A stretch of DNA of 64,000 nt from Rhynchonema sp. JSB1_4 (lineage: Eukaryota; Nematoda; Chromadorea; Monhysterida; Xyalidae), in NCBI GenBank assembly GCA_030248065.1, contig JASAMV010006671.1:62001-126000 (forward strand). Direction: 5' to 3'. This document shows positions 23,856 to 34,839 of this stretch, in pieces. A model generated the notes under the pieces. That model was not told where the DNA came from, did not search any database, and saw only the letters and a list, made by a program, of their open reading frames with translations. Position numbers and translations under genes: made by a program. How positions within the stretch are numbered: position 1 is the first letter of the stretch; each line of letters starts with the position of its first letter.

Positions 23856-26410
23856 ATGACCAACTGCAACGAGTGCCGTTTTCATCTGCGCACCCTGTAC
23901 ATGACACAAGCCATCACCTTCATAGCGTTGTGCATGTGTTGTGTCTATGTGTACATCAGCATAAACGTGCCGCGGCATCACAGGGTGGCCCAAGATGATG
24001 TTGACAACGGGGAAGAACAACCACGATATTACAGGATCAGAAGACAATCGGTGGAAAGGGATCCCCAGGTGGGGTACAGATGGTGGCTAAATTTTTCAGG
24101 GAGCATGGTGTGTCCTGATGATGGCCTGGTGTCCCAGGAGTTTATAAACAAAAGTCGACTAAGGGAAGGCTTGGAATTGTGGGGAAACAAAAGCGGACAT
24201 TTCGCCTGCACAGTTGTTGCATTCTTTGTAGCTGATGTTCTGCTCTCATCCGTTTTGGATTGACATTATGACCGGATATATTCAAACAAACAGAAACGCA
24301 CACCTGTGTTCACTTTAGGCGATTCCAACCCAGCCAACTCCGAAGGCTTGGTTACGGTACCACGTAGATGAAGACTTGTCGATACGCGGACAGGCAGACG
24401 AAAGTGGCGAAGCAGGGAATAACCAAGAGTGGATAATGCTGCCGAGTTACACAAGGGTGCGCTTTCGAATTTCTTGTGAATTGCTGTTTATGAAAATTAA
24501 TAGAAGTTCTACATTTTTAGATCGACTCACTCAAAGACCTGTGTTCCTCAATTCGTGATGTTTGCAATCGAGGCTCGAGCATTACTGATTCGATGGCAGG
24601 ACCTCGAGGGCCACCAGGACCACCCGGACCGCCGGGAAGAGCTGGCCAGTGCACTTTTCGACATATGTTTTGTTTTTTCACGATTTATGTTATTATGACT
24701 CGATCTTTCAATTTAGGCGTGTGCACGAGCAAATGCAGCGAAAATCTCAAATCGGCAGCCAACATCCCAGTCGACCAGAAAACCAATCGACTCGATCTGA
24801 CTGCAGCGACCACAAATGATCTCAGCAGCTCGACCACGACACCAAGTGTCAATAGTGGGTGTCATTTTTTGGTCAAAAAGTTTGTGTCTTACTTTTTAAA
24901 ATTTTGATAAAAGCGATTTTTTCAGCCGTGGTGTTGCTCGCGTCGACTGCCACCGCCGTGTATCACTGTGAGTGTCTGTTGGGATTCAACCTGAATCAGG
25001 CAAATATACTTGGTGTCCCAAGTTCTAACAATACAATTTTAGATACAAACGGTGATGGTGCAACGAGTACCACAACAACGGCACCGACAAGAAAACCAAA
25101 ACGCCGTTTTCCCTCCAAAAAGAACCCGACGATCCAGTCTGCCGCCTTGGTCAATAAAAGAAAGAAAAGCAAGTCTCAAATTCGTTTGAAATCCTATTCA
25201 AATTACATACCATTCAATATGGATTGATTCATATGGTATGGTTTAACAACGTAATCCCATTCAATTTCAGAATGTTTCATCCAAAAATTCCATCAGCCAA
25301 TCAAATACGGTCAATTGTCGGCCACCTACGGTGCGTGGATGCACGATCCTCTGGCCGCGCATAATCGGTCTTGGGTAACCGAACATTACACAGGTACGGC
25401 TCGGCTGTTAATTTTTCCAAAACTCACAAAACCCTTTTTGTGCTCCAAAACTGATTGTTTTAATTGTTTTGACGCATCTTTTAATTTTTTGTTTTGTTTG
25501 CACTTCCCAAACTTCCCATTATTCACAGGTCACATGGTGCAAGAGTACCGCGGCGCCGCCATTGACCGTACGCTCGGCCCAATACAAATGATCCAACTAA
25601 CCGAAATGTACGATGGCACCAACCACGTGGTCTACAATAATTCTTTCTACTACCAAGTGGCTGGCAAGAATATTGTGTGCCGAGCCAGTCTACAGGATGG
25701 CAGGATGCAGGCCAGCGTCAAACTGCCACACGCCGTGCACAGGGGAACGGTGCGTTTTGCGGTGATGTTTCATCAGTATGTCTTTGAGGATGGTGAAAGT
25801 GAAGATATTATCTTTTATCGGTCAATTGAGTCAGCTTGAGAACATTCGTTTGAGAAAAACGAGCAGGCCTTGCACCATAACTAGTAGCTGATTTAACACA
25901 GAGACCACTTGTGCACCAGGTCATCATGGAGGGCTAATAGATCAACCAAATTTGCCCACGACCGCATTCCAGACCTACTTATACGAGCGATTGGGCAACC
26001 ACACCAAGTCCTACACGTACATGGATCTGAGCAGTGACGACAACGGCATTTGGGTGGTGTATCGTCGTGCCAATAGGGGCTATATGATGGTGAGCAAATT
26101 GAATGCACTCACATTGGACATCGAGGTCACGTGGAAAATGGGACTGATGAAATCGCGTCACATTGGCGCCACATTTGTGGCGTGTGGCGTGCTGTACGCC
26201 GTGGACAGCGCTGCCGAACGACAAGCGAACATCGTGCGCGCTTTCGACCTGTTCACGGGCAAATACGCGAACATGAATCTGACATGGATCAATCCACATG
26301 GATTGACCACCATGATGAACTATGACCATGTTGACAACGTCGTGTACACTTATGATGCTGGCACATTGGTGGCGACTGGTGTGCACATGGTCTACCCGCC
26401 GGAAGTGTGA
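23856..26410 (+). CDS. Gliomedin/UNC-122-like collagen-olfactomedin membrane protein
   Basis: The first exon, 23856-24068, encodes a short cytoplasmic end and one N-terminal TM (ITFIALCMCCVYVYISI), giving type II topology. Exons 24319-24456 and 24521 to about 24648 add a spacer and a short collagenous run (GPRGPPGPPGPPGRAG). Ser/Thr-rich and basic linker exons follow (about 24718-24855, 24926-24969, 25044-25180). The olfactomedin domain is encoded by 25271-25393, 25529-25749 and 25973-26410, which join in phase. It shows CFIQKFHQPIKYGQLSATYG, GAWMHDP, HVVYNNSFYYQ and DNGIWVVYRR. Collagen plus olfactomedin in a type II protein is the plan of vertebrate gliomedin and C. elegans UNC-122/COF-2, which act at neuromuscular and other cell contacts. 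The junction after the collagen run does not close with a standard GT donor (see findings). Confidence 0.8.
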
Positions 26411-26960
26411 AACATCAGTTTCATAGTCGGTGTTGGTCCATTTCGTAGAAATGAATCGCTTTATGTTTTTTATGAATGATTGATATCACAATGATATTCT
26501 GATCTTACAATTATGAACCCATCTCACTGTAATTGTTTTTATTTTGAAACTGAAAGTTTTATACTTTTTTCTTGAGAACACATTTTCATTGTCGTTGTTC
26601 TCTTGTCTTTCTTTTGTAAGCCCATTGGGTACTTTGTTCACAAACCACTGTATGCGATTCATTCTCGAGTTATCCTCAACAGCACTAGAATATAATTGTA
26701 TGGCAAATACGCTTAAAAACTTCTATAACAAAAAGTGAATTCATCATTCGTTCTCGTTCATGGGAGCTGAGTTGAGCGAGTACAGTAATGGATACACGTG
26801 GAATCCTACAGTCCACCAAACATACAGTACGTGTCAGGGGATCGGCCTCATCCAACTGGCATGCGAACACACAGACAGTCATTCATTCATTCCTTTCATC
26901 ATCAATATTTCTCACAACGATTCTCAAATCCATCGAGCTCGACCAATCTCCCTGATCATC

Positions 26961-27428
26961 ATGCACAAGTTGACTCTGTTGACCCTGATCGTTTCGATCA
27001 CAATTGTCGTCGCTGACATCTGGCCAGGGCCAGTACCAAACGGGCCGCAATATTTTGCAGTGCTCAAACACGACAAAGACATCACGGTTGGCATTTTTTC
27101 GGGAGCGCCACCCCGGGGTTTATTTTATGATGATTTACGCGGTCGTTCACAGCCTCTTCAGGACATGGCCAAACGCATCGTCACCGAAAAGATCAACAAC
27201 AATCCGGAAATGAACGAAGGCAAACGTTGGGGACTTGCTTCGATCCTTCAAGCCGCGTATGGCGTGACCGAAGGGGACATGCTCCTGGGTGACATACATC
27301 TGCTAGTCATCATCAATGAACAGGAATGCAAAGAATCGGTGAGCAACAAAGCAAACCTGACACCGTATGTAAACAAGTTAGGACCGGGGTGGAAAAGATA
27401 TCTCATTATACTCTATGGTCCATATTGA
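26961..27428 (+). CDS. Small secreted protein, unknown family (155 aa)
   Basis: A single open exon starting at ATG 26961. The first ~19 residues (MHKLTLLTLIVSITIVVA) are a convincing signal peptide. The mature part has only one cysteine, so it is not a Cys-knot type protein. It contains YFAVLKHDKDITVGIF, a proline/glycine patch and a C-terminal LIILYGPY. I do not recognise the family. The bases around the ATG (CATCGA, then CTGATCATCATG) recur at 31.74 and 44.11 kb in front of shorter, damaged open frames. It therefore belongs to a local family sharing the signal-peptide exon. Confidence 0.55.
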   Translation: MHKLTLLTLIVSITIVVADIWPGPVPNGPQYFAVLKHDKDITVGIFSGAPPRGLFYDDLRGRSQPLQDMAKRIVTEKINNNPEMNEGKRWGLASILQAAYGVTEGDMLLGDIHLLVIINEQECKESVSNKANLTPYVNKLGPGWKRYLIILYGPY

Positions 27429-27468
27429 TGTGATGTGGATGTGACTACGTAGAATGGCGCACTTTGTA

Positions 27469-27595
27469 TAAATGAGCATGAAATGCACCGTTTCTTAAAG
27501 AACGGGTTATTATTAGCTATTTTAATTTGAATTATTATTATTCGATGCTAATAATAACCCGTTATTTCAGAAACGGTGCATTTCAAGCTCATTTA
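27469..27595. repeat. 127-bp near-perfect palindrome (small MITE)
   Basis: TAAATGAGCATGAAATGCAC at the left end is mirrored at the right (GTGCATTTCAAGCTCATTTA). The inner arms GGGTTATTATTAGC / GCTAATAATAACCC also pair around an AT-rich loop. It sits just after the secreted-protein stop, so it would put a strong hairpin in a 3' UTR. Confidence 0.7.
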
Positions 27596-27703
27596 TGACA
27601 GAAAACGAACTGGCAAACCATTTCTTCAGTCAGCAACACCTTTGGGATCGTACATACATGCACAGAAAAACACAGGCCTTTTGGAAAAATTACACCTACA
27701 GTA

Positions 27704-28266
27704 CCGGGTGCAATTATAGGCTGAAAGTTGAAGTCGCGTGCACGCGCGTGAAATAACAGTGCAAAGTATAGGCAAAAGTCGAAATAACTTCGCGTGCACA
27801 CGCGTGCACGCGAAGCTTTGCGCGTGCGCTGGCGTGCGCTGCCTATGTTGTAGTATAGTCCGTCCACCATGGCACTTTGTGTTGCTGCTGGCTGGTTTGT
27901 TCCCTTCCTCCACGTTCTAATGAAAGAGAAATTGAGTGCGACCGAATTTGCAAAAAAAACTAAAAAAATAACAAAATGTTACGAAAAAGATTGAATTCGA
28001 GCAAATTTAAAATTAAATTAAATTAAAATCGATAAAACACGTCGATTTCATAAAAACCACAATCTGGGAGCAAAAATCATTTTTTCGGAAACTCAATTTC
28101 TCTTTCATTAGAACGTGGAGGAAGGGAACAAGTTGGCCAGCAGCATCAAAAAGTGACATGAGCTGATATGATGGACGGACTATACATATATATTTTTTTC
28201 AATACCAGGAAGTCGCGAGCACGCGCGTGCACGGGACTTCAACTTTCAGCCTAGAATTGCACCCGG
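27704..28266. mobile_element. Inverted-repeat element carrying a nested MITE
   Basis: CCGGGTGCAATTATAGGCTG followed by AAAGTTGAAGTC and a GTGCACGCGCGTG core at the left is mirrored at 28211-28266. The space between the arms is largely occupied by another MITE (27854-28184), so this is an older element disrupted by a later insertion. Confidence 0.6.
27854..28184. mobile_element. TATAGTCCGTCC MITE, copy A
   Basis: Arms of roughly 100 bp start TATAGTCCGTCCA and include TTCCCTTCCTCCACGTTCTA and AAAGAGAAATTGAGT. They are mirrored at the right end, finishing GGACTATA, around an AT-rich centre. A second copy of similar length is at 36821-37154. Terminal TA bases could be a TA target duplication as in Tc1/mariner-type elements; that is an inference. 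Confidence 0.75.
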
Positions 28267-28310
28267 ATCTGTATGTATGTATTTTAAGACAGGGGCAGTC
28301 TTGACTCGCA

Positions 28311-28436
28311 TGTGTGGGCCGAAGGAAAATGGAGCGGCGAAAGTGTGCCATCTGACCAACCATCCCAAACACATGACGGTCAATAAAACTGAAATGGAGT
28401 TTGTGAAGAAATGCACAAAGTTGGAATTTGACATGT
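28311..28436 (+). pseudogene. Last-exon fragment of a small Cys-containing secreted family
   Basis: The frame encodes CGPKENGAAKVCH, then KKCTKLEFDM and a stop. The same CGPKENGA...KVC...C...LEF/LEL pattern recurs at about 44.26-44.38 and 45.24-45.35 kb. No matching upstream exon is present here, so it appears to be a fragment, though a spliced gene cannot be excluded. Confidence 0.4.
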
Positions 28437-29717
28437 GAAGCGCGTAAGAACGGAGTTTTAAAATTTAGCATAATAAATGCGAATATTGTCTTATGAGAGA
28501 GTCATATAAATCAACGGAATCTTAACGTTAAATGATTTCCCTTTTCTCTGCTTTTATTTCTGCATTTTTCGATTGTGATTTCCTTGATTTTCTTGATTCT
28601 AATTTCTGTCCCGAGGCCCTCAGGTGCCCATCAGCAGTACCTCTAGTTGCAACAGAAAGCATTCATTGAATAAACATAATGCATAATGCCGATTAATTGC
28701 TCATACTTCTTGGGTTTGATCTTGAGTGCCCTCAGGTAAAATAAAAGTAGCCCACTTCTAATTTGAGGTCGAGATTACAATTTTGACTCAATTCATGCCA
28801 AGCTGGCAAAAACGTTAATGTTTGCCTGTGGAATCTAACAACAACAACGTTTCAGTGCACCGGAGACGGCCAATTGAATAATCCCCCGGGGATATTTATT
28901 TGAGCTTTGCTTCGTTTTTGAGATTTAAAAAAAACTTATCGACATAAACGTTTACATGAATGAGAAAATCGCACGGAAAATTTTCTCTTTCATGTTTACG
29001 TTTATGTACATATGTTTATGCAAATCGGCGTTTGTGGACCGGAAACTGGACACTTAACACGAACAATCACATTTGGGCACACACATTTTCTTACCTATAC
29101 GCACGTTGTTGTTACGATCCACTACATTTGTGAAAGACACCGACCGCCACACAATAATCTTACCGTTGTGTTTGAATGTGAAAAAAATTGAGTTTGGCAT
29201 GTTTCAATGGAAGATATCGAGCCGAGCACTGTTACGAATGGCGCAAAATCAGCGACCGGGGGTGCGAGCCATGTTTTGTGCTCGATTTGGTGCATCCAAG
29301 ATAAAACGAAGTGCACTGTGACAAATGCAATGTTGCGATGGCCACCAGCATTATCACCCAACGAATGCATTGGTAAATATGTACAATGCGATAACGTTTA
29401 TTTTGACCTGAACTGTATTTTGTGCTGACGCGAAGCAACTTCCGCTCCAACCGTGGGCAGAACGTTTGACCCAGCAATAGCTGTTGAACGCAGTGGTGGA
29501 CCACAATCACCATAACATGGCGACCGCTGGTTATGCTTGGGGTGCATGCTGGGTCGTGCCTGCTCAGCACAATGTTTGTTCTGTTCACGTTTACGTGTAT
29601 TTTCGCTCCGCGTGTTTCTGTTGTCCACAGAGTATGAACGTAATTATATACGCCGGTGGTCGATTTCAGATGAGAAGGTTCATTCATTTTTTGTAAACGT
29701 ATTTCTCTCGCATTAAA

Positions 29718-31217
29718 ATGGCACTGGCAAGCTTTTTCGTTTCATTTTCAGGCTGTACGATGCAGAGACTACCACAAATATGCGTCTCGGAGCAAAGCAA
29801 TGCCAACGATTACGTTAAGACCACCAGCCACGTTCGACCATACGAATGTGCCGCGTGTGGAGCGTGTTTCAGAACGAATCCCGAGGTCGAACTACATCAT
29901 CAAAACATTCATTCCGAGCTTGAGCCACGACATAGGTGCCCACAGTGCTCAAGACCTTTCAAACATGCGGGACACCTCAAAACCCATTTAATGACTCATT
30001 CGGCCCTCCGCCCGCACAAATGCAGCCAATGCGGTGCTGTGTACAAAGTGAAGGGCAATCTAGACCGCCATTTCCGCGATAAACATACAACCGATAAAGC
30101 GTACAAGTGCATCCAATGTGGCCACAGCTGCAGCACCAGATACGAATTGGACAGTCACATCACGCGCACGCACAAACGCACGAATCGCGAATATCAGTGT
30201 GGCCAGTGCTCAAGGTCATTCAAAGCTCCTGGCTACCTTCGACGCCATTTGTTCGTCCATTCTGCCGCTCGATCGTTCGAATGTGAGCAGTGCGGTGCTG
30301 CGTTCAAAAGTCCAGCCAGTCTCAGTAGTCACAAACACACACATTGGGCTGTGAAACCGCACAAATGCACACAGTGCGACTACAGTAGCACCATCAGCGG
30401 GCATTTGAAGCGACATTTGTCTCAAATTCACTCTGACAAACGACCGTTCAAATGTTCGCAATGCGGAGCCTCGTTCAAAACACCAGATGAGTTGCGATCT
30501 CATTCAGTTGTTCACGTGGCAGTTCGCTCATTCAAGTGCATCGAATGCGACTACAGCTGCACAAGCCAGAGCCGACTTAACAATCATTCACGTGTTCACT
30601 CGGATTCACGTCCATTTAAATGCTCACAATGTCACGCTGCGTTCAAGCAGCACGCTAATCGAAAAGAGCACGAGAAACTTCACTCTGATCTGATGCCCTA
30701 CGAATGTTCACAGTGTGGTGTCGTGTTCAAAGTGAGCTACGGCTTGCGAGTACATCAAAAGAGTCATGGTGCCATGAAGTCACACAAATGCACGAAATGC
30801 GATTACCGCTGTGCGAACAAATCAAGGCTCAACGCTCATTCGCTCATTCACTCCGATCAACGACCATTCAAATGTTCTCGTTGTGGTGGTGCATTCACAT
30901 CCAGTGACAATCTTAAAGCGCACGAACATATTCACGCAAATGGGCGACAATTCAAATGTTCGCAGTGCGATGCTGCGTTCAAGACCTCTAGTTCGCTGTC
31001 TATGCACCGCAAATGTGTTCACGCCATAGTCAAACCATTCAAATGCACCGAATGCGATTATCGTGGGGCGAGCAAACTTTATCTCAACGCTCATTTACGG
31101 TCTCACTCCGATCGGCGGCCATTCAAATGTTCACTATGTCAAGCCGCGTTCAAAACTCAGTCTCATCGCACAAGCCACGAGCAAACGCACGAACACAGAG
31201 TGAATGGCGCACGGTGA
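29718..31217 (+). CDS. C2H2 zinc-finger protein with 16 fingers, copy 1
   Basis: The uninterrupted frame encodes 499 aa with 16 consecutive C2H2 fingers from about residue 42 to the end, mostly of the FKCSQC...F...L..H...H form. Some fingers lack the usual central aromatic residue (for example CDYSCTSQSRL). Long tandem arrays of this kind bind DNA, or less often RNA, so it is presumably a nuclear regulator. An excellent acceptor (TTTCATTTTCAG) lies inside the first codons. Translation may really start at ATG 29760 (MQRLPQICV) after splicing or trans-splicing, or an upstream exon may join here. No KRAB, BTB or other effector domain is visible. Confidence 0.85.
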   Translation: MALASFFVSFSGCTMQRLPQICVSEQSNANDYVKTTSHVRPYECAACGACFRTNPEVELHHQNIHSELEPRHRCPQCSRPFKHAGHLKTHLMTHSALRPHKCSQCGAVYKVKGNLDRHFRDKHTTDKAYKCIQCGHSCSTRYELDSHITRTHKRTNREYQCGQCSRSFKAPGYLRRHLFVHSAARSFECEQCGAAFKSPASLSSHKHTHWAVKPHKCTQCDYSSTISGHLKRHLSQIHSDKRPFKCSQCGASFKTPDELRSHSVVHVAVRSFKCIECDYSCTSQSRLNNHSRVHSDSRPFKCSQCHAAFKQHANRKEHEKLHSDLMPYECSQCGVVFKVSYGLRVHQKSHGAMKSHKCTKCDYRCANKSRLNAHSLIHSDQRPFKCSRCGGAFTSSDNLKAHEHIHANGRQFKCSQCDAAFKTSSSLSMHRKCVHAIVKPFKCTECDYRGASKLYLNAHLRSHSDRRPFKCSLCQAAFKTQSHRTSHEQTHEHRVNGAR

Positions 31218-31754
31218 CTTCGTTTCAATACAGATATCAATATTTGATGACTCCGATAACAAACTAATCATATCGACTGATGTTTCTTTTTGCAACAACC
31301 TGATGCAAACAGCATGTATTCATACCTAGTGCTCTTTGTTTGCTTCTTGTTTTCACGTGTTATATTCTATAAATTTTTCACACACTATGAGTTGTGCAAA
31401 ATAACATATAATAAAATTTTTCGACTTAACTGCGAAACTGGGTATGAAACTGCCTCGCCTTGAATGACTTGTTCGTACCGACTTTTGTCGATTCATAAAC
31501 ACGTTGAACACAAAAAATCCACGTCGTTTCAACATGATTGTCAGCAGCAAAATTACGCTAAAAAACCAACAACAAACAGTACAAGAAATAAAATACGTTC
31601 GATAGGGCCGAGCCGCACAGTAATATCAGCCGCACGTGGAATTCCGTTCTCTGTCGGCTAGCTCTAAAATCATGCATGCATTGCTTTCATCACCATAAGA
31701 TCTCACACAGCGACTTCCAAAACTCCATCGACCTCGACCTTTTCCCTGATCATC

Positions 31755-31912
31755 ATGTACAAGTTGATTCTGTCAACCAGGATGGCTTCGTACAGTTTCC
31801 GCTCGCAGTACGAGTAAAAATATGACCGCACATTAGACATCGTCGCTGCCTGGTGAACTGTATGCTGCTCACCAACCGGTGTGTGGACCAAAAGAAAATG
31901 GAGCGCCAAGGT
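31755..31912 (+). pseudogene. Signal-peptide exon fragment of the secreted family
   Basis: ATGTACAAGTTGATTCTGTC encodes MYKLIL and then a degraded hydrophobic start that stops after about 20 codons. Sequence up to TGTGTGGACCAAAAGAAAAT matches the copy at 44127. The C-terminal part is lost where the duplication ends. Confidence 0.45.
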
Positions 31913-32592
31913 ATATCTGGTGCGGATAACCTAATAACTTTTCCAAACTGTCATTCAGTCACGATCTGCAGAGATAAAGGTTGAAAGAATGGAACGAAAA
32001 TGAGCTTTCCTAAGTTTGGTCACGTTTGTTACGCCCTTTTTGGGGAACGCAAATAGAGCAACCATAAATGCACTTAGGACACACAATACTTACACCCATG
32101 GTGGAGTATACGCAGACCGTGCTGCTTCAGTCAACTTTGGAATCCTGTAGAAGCAAGGAAGAACATCCGGGCAAAATTCCTGTGTGATGATGCAATAAAG
32201 GCTCTAAACTCTGCTGGTTTAACCATAGTTACAATACGCAACCCTTTGTTTTTTTACAAAACTTCCCCGTTTACTGACTCTTCATGTGAACATGCTTGTT
32301 ATCATGCCTTTCTGGCGTTACTGCTTGTCGGTCGTGTCCACTCAGATGGCGCGACTCCTTATTCTCGAATTCTAACCCTCCATCAAGGTGAGTTTGTTTC
32401 CTCTGAATTACATACCAAATCGCCATCTCTAGGGTATTTCAGCTGGAAAACATTCTTGCTTTCCAATCATAAAATAATCTACCGTGGATTATTTTATGCA
32501 CCCGAACCATCTAGTCTTAAACTAGATAGTTCGTTGCTCTTGTTTAAGCCGCAAGCTAATCCAAGTTCGTTGTGGATTATCTTACGCACTCT
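31913..32592. other. Non-coding, nothing recognised
   Basis: No exon or repeat with a clear partner is seen between the end of the duplicated segment and the telomere-hexamer MITE. Confidence 0.35.
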
Positions 32593-32600
32593 GAGAAATC

Positions 32601-32894
32601 GGCGGACGGGCAATTGAGCAAAGCACATTTGAGCAAGACCACTTTGTGCAAGTGAAAAAGAGCAGAGTCCAAAAGAGCAGAACCTAAAAACGAATAGGCC
32701 TAAGCCTAAGCCTAAGCCCAAACACAAAACTAATCTTAAGTGTAAGCCTAAGCCTAAGCCTAAGCCTGATATCAAAATCAGCCTAAGCCTAAGCCAATGG
32801 AACAAATTAAGTGCACTGCTCTTTTGGCCCTGCTCTTTTTCACCTGCTCAAAGTGGTCTTGCTCAAATGTGATTTGCTCAATTGTCCGGCCACC
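32601..32894. mobile_element. MITE with 8-bp TSD carrying telomeric hexamers
   Basis: The left arm starts GGCGGACGGGCAATTGAGCA and continues with GCAAGACCACTTTG and GTGAAAAAGAGCA. The right arm is its imperfect mirror ending GCTCAATTGTCCGGCCACC. The direct repeat GAGAAATC flanks both sides (32593-32600, 32895-32902). Between the arms are clusters of GCCTAA (about 32694-32720, 32742-32768, 32780-32795), the complement of the nematode telomere repeat TTAGGC. A partial relative without the hexamers lies at 54319-54400. Confidence 0.8.
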
Positions 32895-33118
32895 GAGAAA
32901 TCTAGCCTTAAGCTCTGATTTCTTGGAGTCTAAATACCCCTCTCCACTTGTCGCGTTGATTCGACCCTTTTGCGACCCTCAGAACAGAATCGGCGTGACA
33001 ATTTATGGTGATCGCGCACTGGGAGATAAAAGCTTAGAAAAGCCTTTTGATAATACTCCTTTTGCATAACATTGTTGAGCTTTTATCTCTCTAAATTTTC
33101 TATCATGGCGGATAATTC

Positions 33119-33172
33119 CGCAAATCCTTCAGTCCACTAAACATACAGTACGTGTCAGGGGATCGGCCACAC
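33119..33172 (+). repeat. Copy of the secreted-gene 5' flank
   Basis: AACATACAGTACGTGTCAGG followed by GGATCGGCC matches the region 140-110 bases upstream of the secreted-protein ATG at 26961. No gene follows it here. Confidence 0.5.
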
Positions 33173-33399
33173 AGGGTTGGGCAAAAAACGTTTTTTTTTA
33201 AAACGCTCAGATGACCAAAATATGCCCCCAAAAAAATTGGAAAACGCTCATGTTGGGAAGAAAACGTGGTTAAATGAAGTCATTCTATGTGTTCTGAGGC
33301 AAAATAAACAGGTTTCAACCCTTTTCTAGCGAGTTGCTAAGATCCCATATCAGACCCGCATCGTGGGACCAACTTTGGCCGGGGTCATCACTGAAAGTC

Positions 33400-34040
33400 A
33401 AACTCCGTATATCGACGTATCTCGACAAAGAAAAAAATGCGGGAAAATTTTTGAAAAAAAAGGGAAAAAAAAATTTCCCCTTGATAGGGCTCCCCCCAAA
33501 AAAACGGGAAAAAAGGAAGAAAAAAAAAAAAAAAAAAAAAAACCCACCGCCTTTTTTAAAAAACTTCTTAAAAAACCGCCTCTTTTTTGCCACCCCCGCG
33601 CCCCCCCCCCCACCACACGCACCTGACCCCGACCCATCACAAGGCGCCCTCCACGGGCCACACCGCCACACAACAAACTCGGCCGGCATTAATCACCCGC
33701 CCACGCCCGCAAAGCACAACAAAAAAAAAACAAGGAAAAGCCACCCCGAGGGCGAGCACACAACACACAACGCAAAAAAACGGAAAACAGAGAACAGAAC
33801 AAACACGAAAGAACGAACAAAAAACAAAAACCAAAAAAAAGAAAAGGCCAAAAACAAAAAAAAGGAAAAACACAAAAAAAAGTTTAAAAATATTAAAATA
33901 AAAAATACTAATAATAAACAATAAAAAAAAACACTTCGAACAAGCCATAAACAAAGTAAGAAAAGAAAAAACGGGCAAGCACCCACACCCAGGAAGCAGC
34001 CAAGACACAAACAGCACAAGAGAGACGGACGCGCCCCGCG
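33400..34040. other. A/C-rich, T-poor stretch, possible assembly artefact
   Basis: 33430-33560 consists of long A runs broken by C and G blocks. From about 33590 to 34040 the + strand is almost devoid of T outside a short patch. The open frames here follow only from base composition. The sharp change in composition and homopolymer blocks look like low-quality read sequence joined in assembly, or an extreme strand-asymmetric repeat. Confidence 0.5.
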
Positions 34041-34090
34041 GGCGCCCAATAGCGGTGCGGTTGTGGAGCGCGATGTGCAACCCCCATTTC

Positions 34091-34690
34091 GGTGGAGCGC
34101 CATGTTTTTTTGTGGAGCGCCATGTTTTTTTGTGGAGCGCCATGTTTTTTTGTGGAGCGCCATGTTTTTTGTGGAGCGCCATGTTTTTTGCGGAGCGCCA
34201 TGTTTTTTGTGGAGCGCCATGTTTTTTTGCGGAGCGCCAAGTTCAATCAGACTGTTTTTGTGGAGCGCCATGTTTTTGCGGAGCGCCATGTTTTTTTGTG
34301 GAGCGCCATGTTTTTTTGTGGAGCGCCATGTTTTTTGTGGAGCGCCATGTTTCTTGTGGAGCGCCATGTTTTTTTGTGGAGCGCCATGTTTTTTTGTGGA
34401 GCGCCATGTTCAATCAGACTGTTTTTGTGGAGCGCCATGTTTTTTTGTGGAGCGCCATGTTTGTTTGCGGAGCGCCATGTTTTTTGTGGAGCGCCATGTT
34501 CAATCAGACTGATTTTGTGGAGCGCCATGTTTTTTTGCGGAGCGCCATGTTTGTTTGCGGAGCGCCATGTTTTTTGTGGAGCGCCATGTTCAATCAGACT
34601 GATTTTGTGGAGCGCCATGTTTTTTTGTGGAGCGCCATGTTTTTTTGTGGAGCGCCATGTTTTTTGTGGAGCGCCATGTTTTCCGCGCCA
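34091..34690 (+). repeat. Left-arm ~20-bp satellite array
   Basis: About 30 repeats of GGAGCGCCATGTTTTTTTGT with length variation in the T run and TG/CG changes. Longer variants containing CAATCAGACTG are interspersed. All three forward frames stay open because the repeat lacks stops. The mirror array is at 40010-40640. Confidence 0.95.
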
Positions 34691-34839
34691 AGTTGACAGG
34701 GGAGCGCCAAGTTTAGAGAGGCGCGTCAAGTTTGAGAGTAGCGCCGAGAGGAGCTCCAAGTTTAAGGAGGAGCTTCAAGTTCGTTCCCTGGTGTGGAGCG
34801 CGAAGTTTTATTACCTACACAGATGACATGTGCTTGCCA

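Larger units (their letters stand above)
28380..31912 (+). repeat. Segmental duplication, copy 1
   Basis: This stretch matches 40725-44279 in the same orientation at high identity throughout, non-coding flanks included. Small indels separate the copies (for example at 29267 against 41618). The shared part begins in the tail of the small secreted-family exon and ends at TGTGTGGACCAAAAGAAAAT. The zinc-finger genes are offset by 12364 bp. A short frame upstream of each finger gene (about 29.03 and 41.37 kb, with VCGP near its start) is also duplicated; its function is unknown. Confidence 0.9.

Noticed and set aside
29122..29687. Minus-strand frames opposite the zinc-finger gene flank
   Set aside because: They are not conserved in length between the two duplicated copies and show no family resemblance.
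33334..33924. Lys/Pro-rich frame of 196 aa
   Set aside because: It is produced by A- and C-runs in the T-poor stretch, with no domain or splice support.
34055..34826. Open frames of 149-244 aa with VERHVFLWSAMF or MALHKKHGAPQK repeats
   Set aside because: All frames on both strands are open because the ~20-bp satellite unit lacks stops. The same holds for 39866-40813.
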